Source: Candidatus Peribacteraceae bacterium
GTDB taxonomy: Bacteria > Patescibacteriota > Gracilibacteria > Peribacterales > Peribacteraceae
DNA length: 64,000 nt
Assembly (NCBI GenBank): GCA_028703835.1
Contig: JAQVMB010000002.1
Span: forward strand, 33,232 to 97,231
Direction of reading: 5' to 3'
Positions within the stretch are counted from its first letter, which is position 1, and each line of letters starts with the position of its first letter. Of the stretch, positions 25,579 to 34,437 are shown piece after piece. The notes under the pieces are model-generated. The model did not search any database. It was not told where the DNA came from and was given only the letters and a program-made list of their open reading frames with translations. Both the position numbers and the translations under genes were made by a program.

Positions 25579-25605
25579 ATAAATAACACATACTCCCTTT
25601 CCCTT

Positions 25606-27441
25606 ATGCGTCGCTCGCATCCTGCGGTCCTTGCGGTTCTTGCCGTATCCGGTGTCTGTCTCTTTCAGGTTCTGCGATCCGCCCCGCTTAATGCTGCCGT
25701 GTACCTTCTCCCGCCGCGGTCTTCTGCTTCCTCCGTTTCTTCGCAGAAGGCGGTACGGATGGAATCGGGAACGTTGCGGCTGGAACGGGCCGTGAAGGCG
25801 CCTCTCCTGCACCGCAGGGCCATGCCCACCTGCGAGGAGATCGGACGGTGCAAGAAGGGGGAGCGGCAGATGGTCATTCCGTCCCCGGATGTCGCGTCGC
25901 TTCTGGATGCGCAACGGAAAGGATGCACGATCAAGCGCTTGTTCCGCAGCGGCGTGTCCGTCCTTTGCCCGTCGACTGCATCCCTGCCGCAGGCGAAAAC
26001 CGAACGCATTTTTCAAGTGCTCGATGTCCTTTCCAACGAGCAGATCGGCGCCGCGTCCGTGCAGGCTTCCGGCGTGACGGGGGCCGGCGTGCGCGTGGCG
26101 GTGTTGGACACGGGCGTCGATGCGTCGCATCCGGAATTGCAAGGCAGAGTCGTGGCGCAGGCCGTCTTCACCGATGACGGCTCCGCGGACACGATCGGCC
26201 ACGGGACCCACGTTGCCGGCATCATCGCGGGACAGGGCGTGCAGGCGGTGGAGGGTGGCGGACAGGTGAACCGCGCCCTGGGCGTCAGTCCCGGCGCGTC
26301 CATCCTTTCCGGCAAAGTATGCGGCAGCGACGGATGGTGTTCGGAGGGGGACATTCTCGCGGGCATCAGCTGGGCGGTGGGACAGAAAGCGAGCGTCATC
26401 AACCTGAGCCTGGGCGGGGCGACGTATGCATCGCATTGTGACGACGACTTGCTGGCGCAGGAGGTGAACTGGGCCGTGAGCCGCGGGGTGACGGTGGTGG
26501 CGGCTGCGGGGAATGCCGGGACGGAAGGAGTGTCCACGCCGGCATGCGCTTCCAGCGCCATCGCCGTGGGTGCCGTGGACGCGTCGGACGTGCGTGCGTC
26601 GTGGTCGAACTACGGCGGCGCGCTCGATGTCGTTGCCCCCGGGGTGGGCATCCTCTCACCTGTTTCCTGCTTGTCCGCCGGCAGCTGCCCCGTCGCGTCG
26701 TACGGTTGGTGGAGCGGTACGTCGATGGCCACACCGCAGGTGACCGGTTTGGTCGCGCTCCTGTTGCAGGCCAATCCCTCGTTGACGCCGGCCGCCGTCT
26801 CCCGGGCGCTGACATCGACGGCGAAAGATCTCGGTACTGTCGGAGCCGACCTGTTCTACGGTTACGGAAGGGTGGATGCCGTCGCAGCCGTCGCCGCGGC
26901 GACGCAGGCGGGCAGTTCGTCCGGCGCACGTTCGTCCAGCAGCGCATCCCTCGGCAGTTCTTCCCGATCGTCGCTTGCAAGCAGCATGCCGGCCAACAGT
27001 TCATCCAGCTCTTCCGCCGTTCGAAGTTCCGCAAGCGCCATGAGCAGCCGCATGTCCGGCAGCGTCTCTTCCCGCAGCAGCAGGAATTTTTCCAGTCGCA
27101 GCTTCAGCAGCGCGCGGGAGGATCGGGAGGAGAACCATGAACAAGAAGAAGACTTTGCAGAAAAGGAGCGGGGGCAAGAACGTAACGAGCGGGCGGACGA
27201 TCGTCCCGCCTGTACCGTGAAGGCGTGGGCATGTGAGCCGTTCAACGATTGTACGTGGGAGGGGCGGCAGGAGCGGAAGTGTGCCCTGGTCGATAGCCAA
27301 TGCCGGGATGCGGAGGCCACCCGTCCGCCCCTGCAGCGCATGTGTGTCCCCCCGGGGCAGGTGCGCAAAACGGAATCCGACAAGGATGCGGAGGAACCGG
27401 TCAACGCAAACGTTCCCCGAAAGCTTGTTCCAGGACGCTGA
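25606..27441 (+). CDS. Secreted subtilisin-like serine protease (S8) with Ser-rich linker
   Basis: 611 residues. A signal peptide at residues 1-30 and a propeptide-like region precede the catalytic domain. The triad is AVLDTGVDASH (Asp), GHGTHVAGIIAG (His) and SGTSMATPQVTGL (Ser), with oxyanion Asn in VVAAAGNAG. After the protease domain (ends about residue 435) comes a Ser/Ala linker of about 90 residues, an acidic/basic stretch, and a Cys-rich C-terminus (ACTVKAWACEPFNDCTWEG, RKCALVDSQCRD, RMCVPPG) that could be disulfide-bonded. The protein is probably exported and surface-linked. Its last 41 bp overlap the 3' end of the convergent lipoprotein gene. Confidence 0.9.
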   Translation: MRRSHPAVLAVLAVSGVCLFQVLRSAPLNAAVYLLPPRSSASSVSSQKAVRMESGTLRLERAVKAPLLHRRAMPTCEEIGRCKKGERQMVIPSPDVASLLDAQRKGCTIKRLFRSGVSVLCPSTASLPQAKTERIFQVLDVLSNEQIGAASVQASGVTGAGVRVAVLDTGVDASHPELQGRVVAQAVFTDDGSADTIGHGTHVAGIIAGQGVQAVEGGGQVNRALGVSPGASILSGKVCGSDGWCSEGDILAGISWAVGQKASVINLSLGGATYASHCDDDLLAQEVNWAVSRGVTVVAAAGNAGTEGVSTPACASSAIAVGAVDASDVRASWSNYGGALDVVAPGVGILSPVSCLSAGSCPVASYGWWSGTSMATPQVTGLVALLLQANPSLTPAAVSRALTSTAKDLGTVGADLFYGYGRVDAVAAVAAATQAGSSSGARSSSSASLGSSSRSSLASSMPANSSSSSSAVRSSASAMSSRMSGSVSSRSSRNFSSRSFSSAREDREENHEQEEDFAEKERGQERNERADDRPACTVKAWACEPFNDCTWEGRQERKCALVDSQCRDAEATRPPLQRMCVPPGQVRKTESDKDAEEPVNANVPRKLVPGR

Positions 27442-27847
27442 TGGTGATCGGCTCATTCCCGTCGTAGATGAGAAGCATCCCGTTGCGACGGAAAAGAACG
27501 GGCGTTCCGCCGTCGGGGGTAGTCTGAATCCGGGCGGCGGCGGCTTGCAGTTCTGCGGCGGAGGGGAATGCGAGCATCCGCACGTTCGCGTTCTGTACGG
27601 AGAATGACACGCCTTCTCCGAAGAGGACGGGGTCCAGAAGAGGTTCCGGCGTCGTGGTGGCAACGCCTGCGCGTTCGAGAGCCGAGCGGATCGTCCCGGC
27701 CAGCGCAGCCGGATTGCCGTTCTCCGTTTTCGCCTGGTCGCTTGCAGCGGTGGATCCCGTTTCCGTTTCAACGGTCCCCAGCACGTTTCCCGACGTGCAG
27801 CCTGCGAGGAGCAGGGAGAGCAGGAGGACGGATCCGAGCATGTTCAT
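27401..27847 (-). CDS. Lipoprotein of unknown function
   Basis: 148 residues. MNMLGSVLLLSLLLAGC is a lipoprotein signal with lipobox LAGC. The mature part contains a Thr/Glu-rich linker and a compact region ending GMLLIYDGNEPITISVLEQA. No family recognised. Promoter: TTGGGA (27884-27879), 17 nt, TATAAT (27861-27856), then 8 nt to ATG, so a leaderless mRNA is likely. The 3' end overlaps the subtilase gene. Confidence 0.7.
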   Translation of the reverse strand: MNMLGSVLLLSLLLAGCTSGNVLGTVETETGSTAASDQAKTENGNPAALAGTIRSALERAGVATTTPEPLLDPVLFGEGVSFSVQNANVRMLAFPSAAELQAAAARIQTTPDGGTPVLFRRNGMLLIYDGNEPITISVLEQAFGERLR

Positions 27848-27889
27848 AATATGGCATTATAAGCCGTCCGATGCCGCTTCCCAACCGTT

Positions 27890-28549
27890 TCAGCGAGTTC
27901 TTTTCGGGGGCTTGTGCCGGAGCAGCGCCCGTATGTCTCGGTCCGTGAGCTGCGGGAAGAAAACGTACCACTGTCCCACTGCGAGGAAGGGGGAAGGCGT
28001 GGCAAGGATCGTCGTTTCATCCGCCAAGCCGCGCAGGCGCTCCGCCGTGTCGGGGGCGGCGACGGGCAGTGCGACGGTGATCCGGCCGACCCCCGCCGCG
28101 CGCATGTCTTCGATGGCGGCGAACATCGTGGCGCCGGTGGCGGCGCCGTCGTCGGTGAGGATGATGTGCTTGCCGCGCAGGGGAACCGGCGCTTCCGCGA
28201 ATATTTCCTTTCTGCGGCGGAGTTCGCGCAGTTCTTCCTCGATGACCGGTTCAAGCTCTTCGAAGGTGATGCTTTCCGCTTGCATGAAGACTTCATCCAG
28301 GAACGTGCCGCCGCCCTGCGCGATCGCGCCGATCGCGAATTCCGGATTCGCGGGATGTCCGATCTTCCGGACGGCGTAGGGATGGAGCGGCAGTCCGAGC
28401 GCGTCGGCCAGCGTTCGCCCGATTTCCGCGCCGCCCCGCAGCAGGCCGAGAACCAGGACATTTTTCCCGTCGCGCAGGTGTTCCAGCCGCCGGGCGAGTT
28501 GCGTTCCCGCGTCCCGGCGGTCGAAGAAGGGCAGGACGAGTTCGCTCAT
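27890..28549 (-). CDS. Phosphoribosyltransferase-domain protein
   Basis: 219 residues. N-terminus MSELVLPFFDRRDAGTQLAR; NVLVLGLLRGGAEIGRTLAD; PRPP-binding motif IILTDDGAATGATMFAAIED, matching the type I PRTase pattern of hydrophobics, D-D-x-x-x-T-G. Similar proteins are annotated as predicted phosphoribosyltransferases of unknown substrate. Start at 28549 is supported by TATACT (28562-28557) 7 nt upstream; the longer reading frame upstream is not protein-like. Confidence 0.8.
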   Translation of the reverse strand: MSELVLPFFDRRDAGTQLARRLEHLRDGKNVLVLGLLRGGAEIGRTLADALGLPLHPYAVRKIGHPANPEFAIGAIAQGGGTFLDEVFMQAESITFEELEPVIEEELRELRRRKEIFAEAPVPLRGKHIILTDDGAATGATMFAAIEDMRAAGVGRITVALPVAAPDTAERLRGLADETTILATPSPFLAVGQWYVFFPQLTDRDIRALLRHKPPKRTR

Positions 28550-28695
28550 TCTTTCGAGTATAGGATCGTGCGGGAAGAACGGCTGCCGTTTCCTTGATTT
28601 CTTGTTCCGTCCGCTCCCTCCCGGCGCGCATCGCGACGCGGAGACGGGTTGACGGTCGGTTCCGGCGACCCGGGACAAATCGGCAGAGGGGATTT

Positions 28696-28724
28696 TTGAC
28701 GGGGAAGAAACCTCCGTCTAGTCT
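28696..28724 (+). promoter_or_regulatory. trxB promoter (leaderless layout)
   Basis: TTGACG (28696-28701), 17-nt spacer, TAGTCT (28719-28724), then 6 nt to the ATG. Confidence 0.75.
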
Positions 28725-28730
28725 TCAATC

Positions 28731-29690
28731 ATGTTTGACGTCCTCATCGTCGGCCTCGGCGCCGCCGGCTATACCGCTTCCATCTATACCGCCCGGTATA
28801 AGTTAAAGACCCTGCTCGTAGGACTCGAAGAAGGAGGTTTGGGCATCACGGCGGCGGAGGTGGGCAATTGGCCGGGGGACATTGAGATCCGCGGTCCCGA
28901 TCTGATGGAGAAGTTCAAGAAGCATGCTGCCAGTTTTTCGGAGGTGACGTTGAAGACGGCGCGGATCGAGAAGATCGAAAAGATCACCGGAGGGTTCCGC
29001 GCCCATTTCCAGAGCGGGGAGACGGCGGAGGCGAAGACCGTCATCCTGGCGACGGGCTCGAACAAGCGACATCTCGGCGTTCCCGGGGAGAAGGAGTTTG
29101 CGGGGAAGGGCGTGACGTACTGCGCCACATGCGATGCGTTCTTCTATCGCGGGAAGACCGTGGCGGTGGTGGGAGGAGGGGACAGCGCCGTGGAGGGGGC
29201 GGCCATCGCCGCGCAGGTGGCGAAGCGGGTGTACCTGATCCACCGCCGGGGCGATTTCCGCGCCGAGCCGTACTGGGTCGACAAGGTGAAGGTGAGGGAC
29301 AATGTCACGTTCGTGCTCGAACGGAATGTGACGGAGATTCTGGGGGATCAGAAGGTGACCGGCGTGAAGCTCGACAAGCCGATGGAGGGGCAGGAGATTC
29401 TTCCGGTGGACGGCGTTTTCATCGAAGTGGGGGCCACACCCGCTACCGAACTGGCGAAGGAACTCGGCTGTGTTCTCGATGCGCGGGGATTCCTGCAAGT
29501 GGATGCTGCCATGCGCACGACGGTGCCCGGCGTGTTCGGCGCGGGCGACGTGACGAACGCCAGCAACCATTTCGCGCAGTTCGTGACGGCGGCGGGGGAG
29601 GCGGGAGTGGCGGCGAACAGCGTCTTCAACCACCTCAGCACGGGGGGCATGGACGGCGGGTATATGAGCGGGGGGAACGGATCGATGTGA
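28731..29690 (+). CDS. trxB: Thioredoxin reductase-like flavoprotein
   Basis: 319 residues, normal TrxB length. FAD site LIVGLGAAGYTASIYTARY; redox-active pair in VTYCATCDAFFY (CxxC); NADPH site VAVVGGGDSAVEGAAIAAQ with HRR motif (YLIHRRGDFRAE); C-terminal FAD motif GVFGAGDVTNASNHFAQFVT. It reduces thioredoxin or a related carrier with NADPH. A family variation: the FAD site reads GLGAAG rather than GxGPAG. A palindromic repeat tract follows the gene. Confidence 0.9.
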   Translation: MFDVLIVGLGAAGYTASIYTARYKLKTLLVGLEEGGLGITAAEVGNWPGDIEIRGPDLMEKFKKHAASFSEVTLKTARIEKIEKITGGFRAHFQSGETAEAKTVILATGSNKRHLGVPGEKEFAGKGVTYCATCDAFFYRGKTVAVVGGGDSAVEGAAIAAQVAKRVYLIHRRGDFRAEPYWVDKVKVRDNVTFVLERNVTEILGDQKVTGVKLDKPMEGQEILPVDGVFIEVGATPATELAKELGCVLDARGFLQVDAAMRTTVPGVFGAGDVTNASNHFAQFVTAAGEAGVAANSVFNHLSTGGMDGGYMSGGNGSM

Positions 29691-29806
29691 AGATTCAATA
29701 TTCAAGGGTTCAAGAGACAAGAGAAACACAAAGAAGAATGGATTGAGCGGGGTTGATCACTTCTTGGCTCTTGTATTCTTGATTCTTGAACCTTGCTTTC
29801 GCATCG
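29690..29806. repeat. Palindrome built of degenerate 9-mers after trxB
   Basis: A purine-rich arm (TTCAAGGGTTCAAGAGACAA) and a pyrimidine-rich arm (CTTGTATTCTTGATTCTTG) are imperfectly complementary across about 45 nt. It may act as a weak terminator. Confidence 0.55.
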
Positions 29807-29874
29807 GTATTCGGCTTTCTTTCAAAGATTCAAGGCTTGCCAAGACGCAAAACATACTTTAAAGTGCCTCGGCT

Positions 29875-30063
29875 ATGCCACGAGGAAAGAGAACAGTGTT
29901 CGGCATGTTCTGTACCGATTCGGGAAACCGCGTCGGCACCGTGCGTTTGCACAAGCAGAACAGCAAGGGTGTCGGCTGGAAGGAATTCAAAGTGGAAAAG
30001 TTCTGCCCCGTCTGCCGCAAGCGCATGCCGATGAAGCTGAAGGAAGAGAGGCACTCCAGTTAA
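29875..30063 (+). CDS. rpmG: Ribosomal protein bL33-like
   Basis: 62 residues: MPRGKRTVFGMFCTDSGNRV, then VRLHKQNSKGVGWKEFKVEK and FCPVCRKRMPMKLKEERHS. The basic composition, the VEKFCPVCRKR motif and length fit bL33; only one CxxC pair is present plus Cys13. Homology is plausible but short, so a related Zn-ribbon protein remains possible. Confidence 0.6.
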   Translation: MPRGKRTVFGMFCTDSGNRVGTVRLHKQNSKGVGWKEFKVEKFCPVCRKRMPMKLKEERHSS

Positions 30064-30100
30064 GCGGGTCCTGTCGGAAGAATGGCGATGTGGTTTTCAT

Positions 30101-30206
30101 GATGCCAAGGAATCCAAGGGAACCAAAGAAACCAATGATGGCATGGAAGGAGACTCCTTGGATTCTTTGGATTCGTCGGTTTCCTCGGATTCCTTTCTAT
30201 TGAAGC
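30101..30206. repeat. Palindrome built of 9-bp units before the Nudix gene
   Basis: Left arm GGAATCCAAGGGAACCAAAG and right arm TTGGATTCTTTGGATTC / GGTTTCCTCGGATTCC are imperfect complements, each with 9-bp period. Same unit family as 1799-1855, 35722-35762 and 55003-55095. Confidence 0.7.
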
Positions 30207-30243
30207 CTTTCAACTTACGCAGTCTCCGTTCTATAGTTGTCCC

Positions 30244-30729
30244 GTGCAAGACGTGTACCGTGAAGCGGCATCCATTCTCCTCTTCCGTCCGGCGGAGGGT
30301 GGGGGGGAGCCGTACCGACTTTTGTTGTTGCACAAGCCGCGGAAGAACGATGCGTGGCAGTTGCCGCAAGGAGGGGTGGAGGCGGGTGAGAACGTGACGG
30401 AGGCGGCGTTGCGGGAATTGAAGGAGGAGGCGGGGATCGATGCTTGCACCGTCATCGGGACGAGCCGGCGGGTGTATGAATATGATTTCCCCCCGTCGTT
30501 CCGCCGCTTCCGGCCCGACAATGTCTGCGGCCAGCGCATCCGTTTCATTTTCGCGGTCGCGGAGCCGTCCGTTCCGGTCCGGGTGGACGGCGTCGAGATC
30601 AACGATTTCATGTGGGCGGATCCTTCGGGCATCGGGCGATACCTCCGCCGCCGTGCCTACGCCGATCTCGTCGCCGCGCTGGTCGAAGAGGGGCTTTCGC
30701 TTGTCCGGTCTGTTTCTTCCCGTCCGTAG
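30244..30729 (+). CDS. Nudix hydrolase (RppH/diadenosine type)
   Basis: 161 residues. The Nudix box GGVEAGENVTEAALRELKEE plus AGI is complete (GX5EX7REUXEEXGU). Preceding AWQLPQGG and later YEYDFPPSFRR and FIFAVAEP resemble RppH-like RNA pyrophosphohydrolases and Ap4A hydrolases. Start GTG at 30244 is supported by TATAGT (30232-30237) 6 nt upstream. recF starts 3 nt after its stop. Confidence 0.85.
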   Translation: MQDVYREAASILLFRPAEGGGEPYRLLLLHKPRKNDAWQLPQGGVEAGENVTEAALRELKEEAGIDACTVIGTSRRVYEYDFPPSFRRFRPDNVCGQRIRFIFAVAEPSVPVRVDGVEINDFMWADPSGIGRYLRRRAYADLVAALVEEGLSLVRSVSSRP

Positions 30730-30731
30730 GC

Positions 30732-31832
30732 GTGCAAGTCCTCCGTCTCCAATTGACGCACTTCCGCAACTACGCGTCACTCGACGCGGACGTGTCGGGT
30801 GCGCTTTTGCATCTCTTCCTGGGCAGGAACGGCAGCGGCAAGACGAACCTGCTCGACGCGCTCTCCGTCCTGTCGGTCCAGCGGTCGTTTCTGGGCCTGG
30901 AGGAACAAGACCTGACGCGGCACGGGGCGGATTTCCACCGTTTGCGCGCCACGGTGCGTTCCGATGCGGGTGAGGAGGAGACGCTGGAAACGGTCAGCCA
31001 GCAGCAGCCGCGGAAGCAACGTGCGTGTTTTCGCAACGATGTCCGCATTCCCGTGTCGGAGATGGTGGGCCGGCTGCCCACCGTCGCATTCCTGCCGTCC
31101 GACCTGGAGCTCTTCGTCGGGCCTCCCGCCGGGCGGCGGCGTTTCCTCGACCAGATCCTCTCGCAGGCCGCCCCCTCGTACCATCGCGCGTTCGGCGAGT
31201 ACCACCGCGCGCTCAAGCAGCGCAACACCCTCCTGCGGCGGGTGGCGGACCGCGCGGCGTCCGCGCGGGACCTGGACCCGTGGGATGCGCACCTGGCGGA
31301 GAAGGGGAGCATTCTCACCGTCGCGCGATTGGAACTGGTCGAGACGTTTTCCCTCGCCCTCACGGACGAACTGAAGCGTCTGGGGGAGAGTTGGTCGGAG
31401 ACCGTCATCCGCTACGAACGCTCAGGCACGGAACGCACGTCCGATGCCCTGGCCGCGGAACTGCGTGCTCTCCTCGGGCGCGCCCGGGAGCGGGATCTCC
31501 TCCTTCAATCCACCACCGTGGGCCCACACCGCGACGATTGGCGCATCGAGGCGGACGGGACGGCGCTGGAGCGGCATGCCTCGCGCGGGCAGCAGCGTGC
31601 GGCCGTCCTCTCACTCCTCTTTCTCGAGGCGTCCTACCTGGAATTGTGCAGGAACGAGAATCCCGTGATCCTGCTTGACGACGTGTTTTCCGAATTGGAT
31701 GACGACCATCAGGAGCGCGTGCTGGGGGCGTTTCCCGGGCATCAGGTGTTCCTGACGGCCACGCATCGTCCGCCGGCCTTGCACGACGCGGCGGTGTGGC
31801 TGGTGGACCGGGGGACCGCGGTGAGGGAGTGA
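30732..31832 (+). CDS. recF: DNA replication/repair protein RecF
   Basis: 366 residues, usual RecF length. VLRLQLTHFRNYASLDADVS; Walker A FLGRNGSGKTNLLDALSVLS; QRSFLGLEEQDL; FLPSDLELFVGPPAGRRRFLD; the ABC signature region TVGPHRDDWRIE; ASRGQQRAAVLSLLF; Walker B VILLDDVFSELDDDHQERVL. It loads RecA at gaps. GTG at 30732 directly follows the Nudix stop, so the two are probably coupled. It is unusual that recF is not beside dnaA here. The 3' end abuts convergent ruvC. Confidence 0.9.
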   Translation: MQVLRLQLTHFRNYASLDADVSGALLHLFLGRNGSGKTNLLDALSVLSVQRSFLGLEEQDLTRHGADFHRLRATVRSDAGEEETLETVSQQQPRKQRACFRNDVRIPVSEMVGRLPTVAFLPSDLELFVGPPAGRRRFLDQILSQAAPSYHRAFGEYHRALKQRNTLLRRVADRAASARDLDPWDAHLAEKGSILTVARLELVETFSLALTDELKRLGESWSETVIRYERSGTERTSDALAAELRALLGRARERDLLLQSTTVGPHRDDWRIEADGTALERHASRGQQRAAVLSLLFLEASYLELCRNENPVILLDDVFSELDDDHQERVLGAFPGHQVFLTATHRPPALHDAAVWLVDRGTAVRE

Positions 31833-31834
31833 TT

Positions 31835-32335
31835 TTACGGAAGAACAAGAGCCGTTGCGGGGTCATTCGCGCGCAGTGCGCCGTAGACGGCGAGCGCGAG
31901 CGCGTCGGCGGCATCGTCCGGCGTGGGTTTCGTTTCCAGCCGCAACATCAGGGCCATCATGTCCTGGATCTGCGCTTTCGATGCCTTTCCGTCGCCCGTG
32001 ACGGCGGATTTGAGTTGCAGGGGCGTGGGTTCCAAATGGGGGATATCGTGCTGGGCGAGCGCCAGGAGCAGACAACCGCGCGCATGGGAAACATCCATGG
32101 CCGTCGTTTCGTTCTTGGCGAAGAACTGCCGTTCGATGACGGCCAGGTCCGGCTTGCACTCCGCGAGATACTCCGAAAAATCCGCATGGATTTCCCGCAG
32201 GCGATCCGCCAGGGGGCGACCCGGTTTCGTCCGCAGGACAAGCCATTCCACCGCGCGGATGTCCGAAGGGGACGCGGAGTCCACCACGCCGAGCCCGATG
32301 GTGGCGAGGCCGGGATCTATGCCGAGGACGCGCAT
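31835..32335 (-). CDS. ruvC: Holliday junction resolvase RuvC
   Basis: 166 residues. MRVLGIDPGLATIGLGVVD (first catalytic Asp7), LAVIERQFFAKNETTAMDVS (Glu), LQLKSAVTGDGKASKAQIQ, and KPTPDDAADALALAVY (Asp pair) match RuvC. It cleaves Holliday junctions with RuvAB. It ends 2 bp from recF, convergent; the shared 3' region leaves almost no space for terminators. Confidence 0.92.
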   Translation of the reverse strand: MRVLGIDPGLATIGLGVVDSASPSDIRAVEWLVLRTKPGRPLADRLREIHADFSEYLAECKPDLAVIERQFFAKNETTAMDVSHARGCLLLALAQHDIPHLEPTPLQLKSAVTGDGKASKAQIQDMMALMLRLETKPTPDDAADALALAVYGALRANDPATALVLP

Positions 32336-32380
32336 GGGGAAATCTTGTGCTTCCAGCCCCTTTTTGGCAACGTTCCGCCA

Positions 32381-32409
32381 TTGAAAAATGACCTGATTTC
32401 TGCTATTCT
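32381..32409 (+). promoter_or_regulatory. Promoter with near-leaderless layout
   Basis: TTGAAA (32381-32386), 17-nt spacer, TATTCT (32404-32409), then 10 nt to ATG at 32420. An AGAGG lies in those 10 nt, one of few SD-like sites seen. Confidence 0.75.
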
Positions 32410-32419
32410 AAGAGGAAAA

Positions 32420-33961
32420 ATGGATATCAAGACCCGCCGCCCCTGGCATCGCCACTTCGTGGCACTTCCCTTGGTCCTGCTGCTGTGCGCCTGGGTGATT
32501 TTTCTGGAAGAGCGGGAGCCGCCGCCCGTGGCGTCCCTCGGGACGGAAGCCTTCTCGGTGGAGCCGGGACGGACGTTTTCCCAAGAGGACGGGACATTGC
32601 TATTGGCGACGGGTGAGACGCCCCTGCGCATGGCCGGGAATGGCGTGATGCAGGGCGGTGCCGTCCTGGTCTCGTTCGAAGGGGCGGGCATGCTGCGTGC
32701 GGCCTCTTGGACCGTGCAGGGTCTGGCGGGGGCGGTCCACGTCTCGTACCTGCCCGGCGGCGCCCTGACCGTCGCCGCCATCACGACGCCCGCCCTTCTG
32801 CGCAGCGATGACGGCTGCGTCCAGCTGGTGCCCGCGCTGTCACAGTGGACGGCGCCGCAGACATGCGCATCGCTCGAAGATGGCCTGGAAGGGTGGCGTG
32901 CATCGCGCGTCGTCACCGCGTTGCCCCTTTCGTTTTTGCAGGAACAATATGCGGCACTTCATGTCTTGCCCAAGGAGTCCGCTATCCTGCCGCCGCTTCT
33001 CCGGGCTCTTCCGCCGTCGGACGGCATCCCGGATACGGAGGCGATCTTCGGGTTTCTGCGCGGGCTGACGGAAAAAGGGGATGCGGCGGCGATCCGGCAG
33101 TTCCTTTCCGATCCGGTCGTCCATGAGGCCGTCGTGGATGACCCCCGCCACGCGGCTTTGCTCACAGTCCTGGCGGTCCGTTCATCCCGGCACGATATCG
33201 CCTTGGCGCTCTTTCCACTCCTCAGCGGGGACGGCGACGCTCCGTTCCTCACATCGACGCACCCGCGCATGAGCGATGCCGCCTGGGTCTTGCCTTCCGC
33301 TTCCCTTCCGCGCGAGGAACGCCTGCTGCGCCTGTTCCGGATCCCGGCGGGGGATGTGCTTCGGGAGGGGATGTCCGAACGGGTGGTGGAGCGCTGGACG
33401 ACGGAAGCGGAAGTGTTGCTGGGGACGGAGGAAGATCCGTCCGCTTTCCTGCATCTTCTCTTCGCGGATCTCGCGACGGCCATCGATCGTTTCCGCACGG
33501 ACGGCTATCCCGAACGGGCGGCGCGCTATCTCCGGGCGGCGGAGCGTCTGGCTTCGTCGGGCGGTGCGCTGCTGCCGGAGGAGGCGCAGGCATTCCGGGC
33601 AATCGTGAGCGCCATCAGCCGTCCCGCAGCGGAGCCCGTTGTCGTCCCTGAGGATGTTTCCCGCTCCTCGGAGGCGGCATCTTCTTCCGTGTCGCTGTCT
33701 CCGGCGGAGGTGGAGGACCGAACGCGCAGTGCACTGCGCGACGTGCAGGCGCTCTTCACCGTCCGGACCGCCATCGACGTGTCCGGCCCCGTCACCGCCC
33801 GCGTGAAAGAAGTGGTGTTTTCCGGCGCGAAGGGCGATACCTTCGTGGACTTCACCTACGATGCCCTGACGGGGGATGTGATGGAGATCACGCTCGACGG
33901 AGAGGTGTTGCCGCTCGGCCTTTCCTTGCCCGCGCTGGCGGCATGGGTGAGGGGAGAATAA
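32420..33961 (+). CDS. Membrane-anchored protein of unknown function
   Basis: 513 residues. A single N-terminal membrane helix (HFVALPLVLLLCAWVIFL, about residues 12-29) is followed by a beta-rich, FecR-like region (residues about 40-160: GTLLLATGETPLRMAG, GAVLVSFEGAGMLRAASW), then a mostly helical region (200-400) and a Ser-rich linker before a small C-terminal beta domain (VTARVKEVVFSGAKGDTFVD). FecR similarity is only suggestive. It is divergent from ruvC. Confidence 0.7.
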   Translation: MDIKTRRPWHRHFVALPLVLLLCAWVIFLEEREPPPVASLGTEAFSVEPGRTFSQEDGTLLLATGETPLRMAGNGVMQGGAVLVSFEGAGMLRAASWTVQGLAGAVHVSYLPGGALTVAAITTPALLRSDDGCVQLVPALSQWTAPQTCASLEDGLEGWRASRVVTALPLSFLQEQYAALHVLPKESAILPPLLRALPPSDGIPDTEAIFGFLRGLTEKGDAAAIRQFLSDPVVHEAVVDDPRHAALLTVLAVRSSRHDIALALFPLLSGDGDAPFLTSTHPRMSDAAWVLPSASLPREERLLRLFRIPAGDVLREGMSERVVERWTTEAEVLLGTEEDPSAFLHLLFADLATAIDRFRTDGYPERAARYLRAAERLASSGGALLPEEAQAFRAIVSAISRPAAEPVVVPEDVSRSSEAASSSVSLSPAEVEDRTRSALRDVQALFTVRTAIDVSGPVTARVKEVVFSGAKGDTFVDFTYDALTGDVMEITLDGEVLPLGLSLPALAAWVRGE

Positions 33962-34026
33962 GACAATGAGAACTTGAAAATGCAAAATGTGGGTGGTATT
34001 GCCTCACCCAAAGACCTTGCTCCATA

Positions 34027-34055
34027 TTGACTAGGTTCTCCGCTCTCCGTAACCT
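34027..34055 (+). promoter_or_regulatory. Promoter ahead of tRNA-Ile
   Basis: TTGACT (34027-34032), 17-nt spacer, TAACCT (34050-34055). Confidence 0.5.
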
Positions 34056-34078
34056 TTACGGGCTCCGGTCATTTCATG

Positions 34079-34174
34079 CACGGGCGATTAGCTCCCGCTT
34101 TCGCCCTCCGGGCTACGGTGGGCAGGCAGGGGTTACTCCCTCATCCGATCATTCGTTTCACGGGCGATTAGCTC
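34079..34174. repeat. Duplicated 5' end of tRNA-Ile
   Basis: CACGGGCGATTAGCTC occurs at 34079-34094 and again at 34159-34174, where it forms the start of tRNA-Ile. The first copy is not followed by a tRNA. Compare the duplicated tRNA-Leu 5' end at 25156/25235. Confidence 0.7.
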
Positions 34175-34237
34175 AGGGGTTAGAGCGCGACACTGATAAT
34201 GTCGAGGTCGATGGTTCAAATCCATCATCGCCCACCA
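34162..34237 (+). tRNA. tRNA-Ile (GAT)
   Basis: 76 nt with encoded CCA. Acceptor GGGCGAT/ATCGCCC, D-arm TAGCTCAGGGGTTAGAGC, anticodon loop CTGATAA (anticodon GAT), T-arm GATGGTTCAAATCCATC. The 3' flank forms hairpin ACATTCGC-TTT-GCGAATGT (34238-34256). Confidence 0.93.
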
Positions 34238-34283
34238 ACATTCGCTTTGCGAATGTGGGTGTATCGCTCGCTCGCTTCGCTCA

Positions 34284-34339
34284 CGAGCTCTTTTTTCATT
34301 GGGAGGAGAACCTCCCAACCCCTCCCGTGGGAGTTGAAA
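34284..34339. repeat. GC-rich palindrome relics after tRNA-Ile
   Basis: GGGAGGAGAACCTCCC and CCCCTCCCGTGGGAG resemble the C-run/G-run palindrome family; imperfect here. Confidence 0.4.
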
Positions 34340-34377
34340 CTTGTGTTGGATATAACATTTGATCCCTTCCTCACCAC

Positions 34378-34406
34378 TTGACATTGTATAACTATTTGAT
34401 TAAATA
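34378..34406 (+). promoter_or_regulatory. Consensus promoter of the interrupted tRNA-like gene
   Basis: TTGACA (34378-34383), 17-nt spacer, TAAATA (34401-34406). Predicted start about 34413, 25 nt before the tRNA-like 5' end. Confidence 0.75.
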
Positions 34407-34437
34407 CTCTTCCTCCCATTCCGTTGGAATGAGAGAT

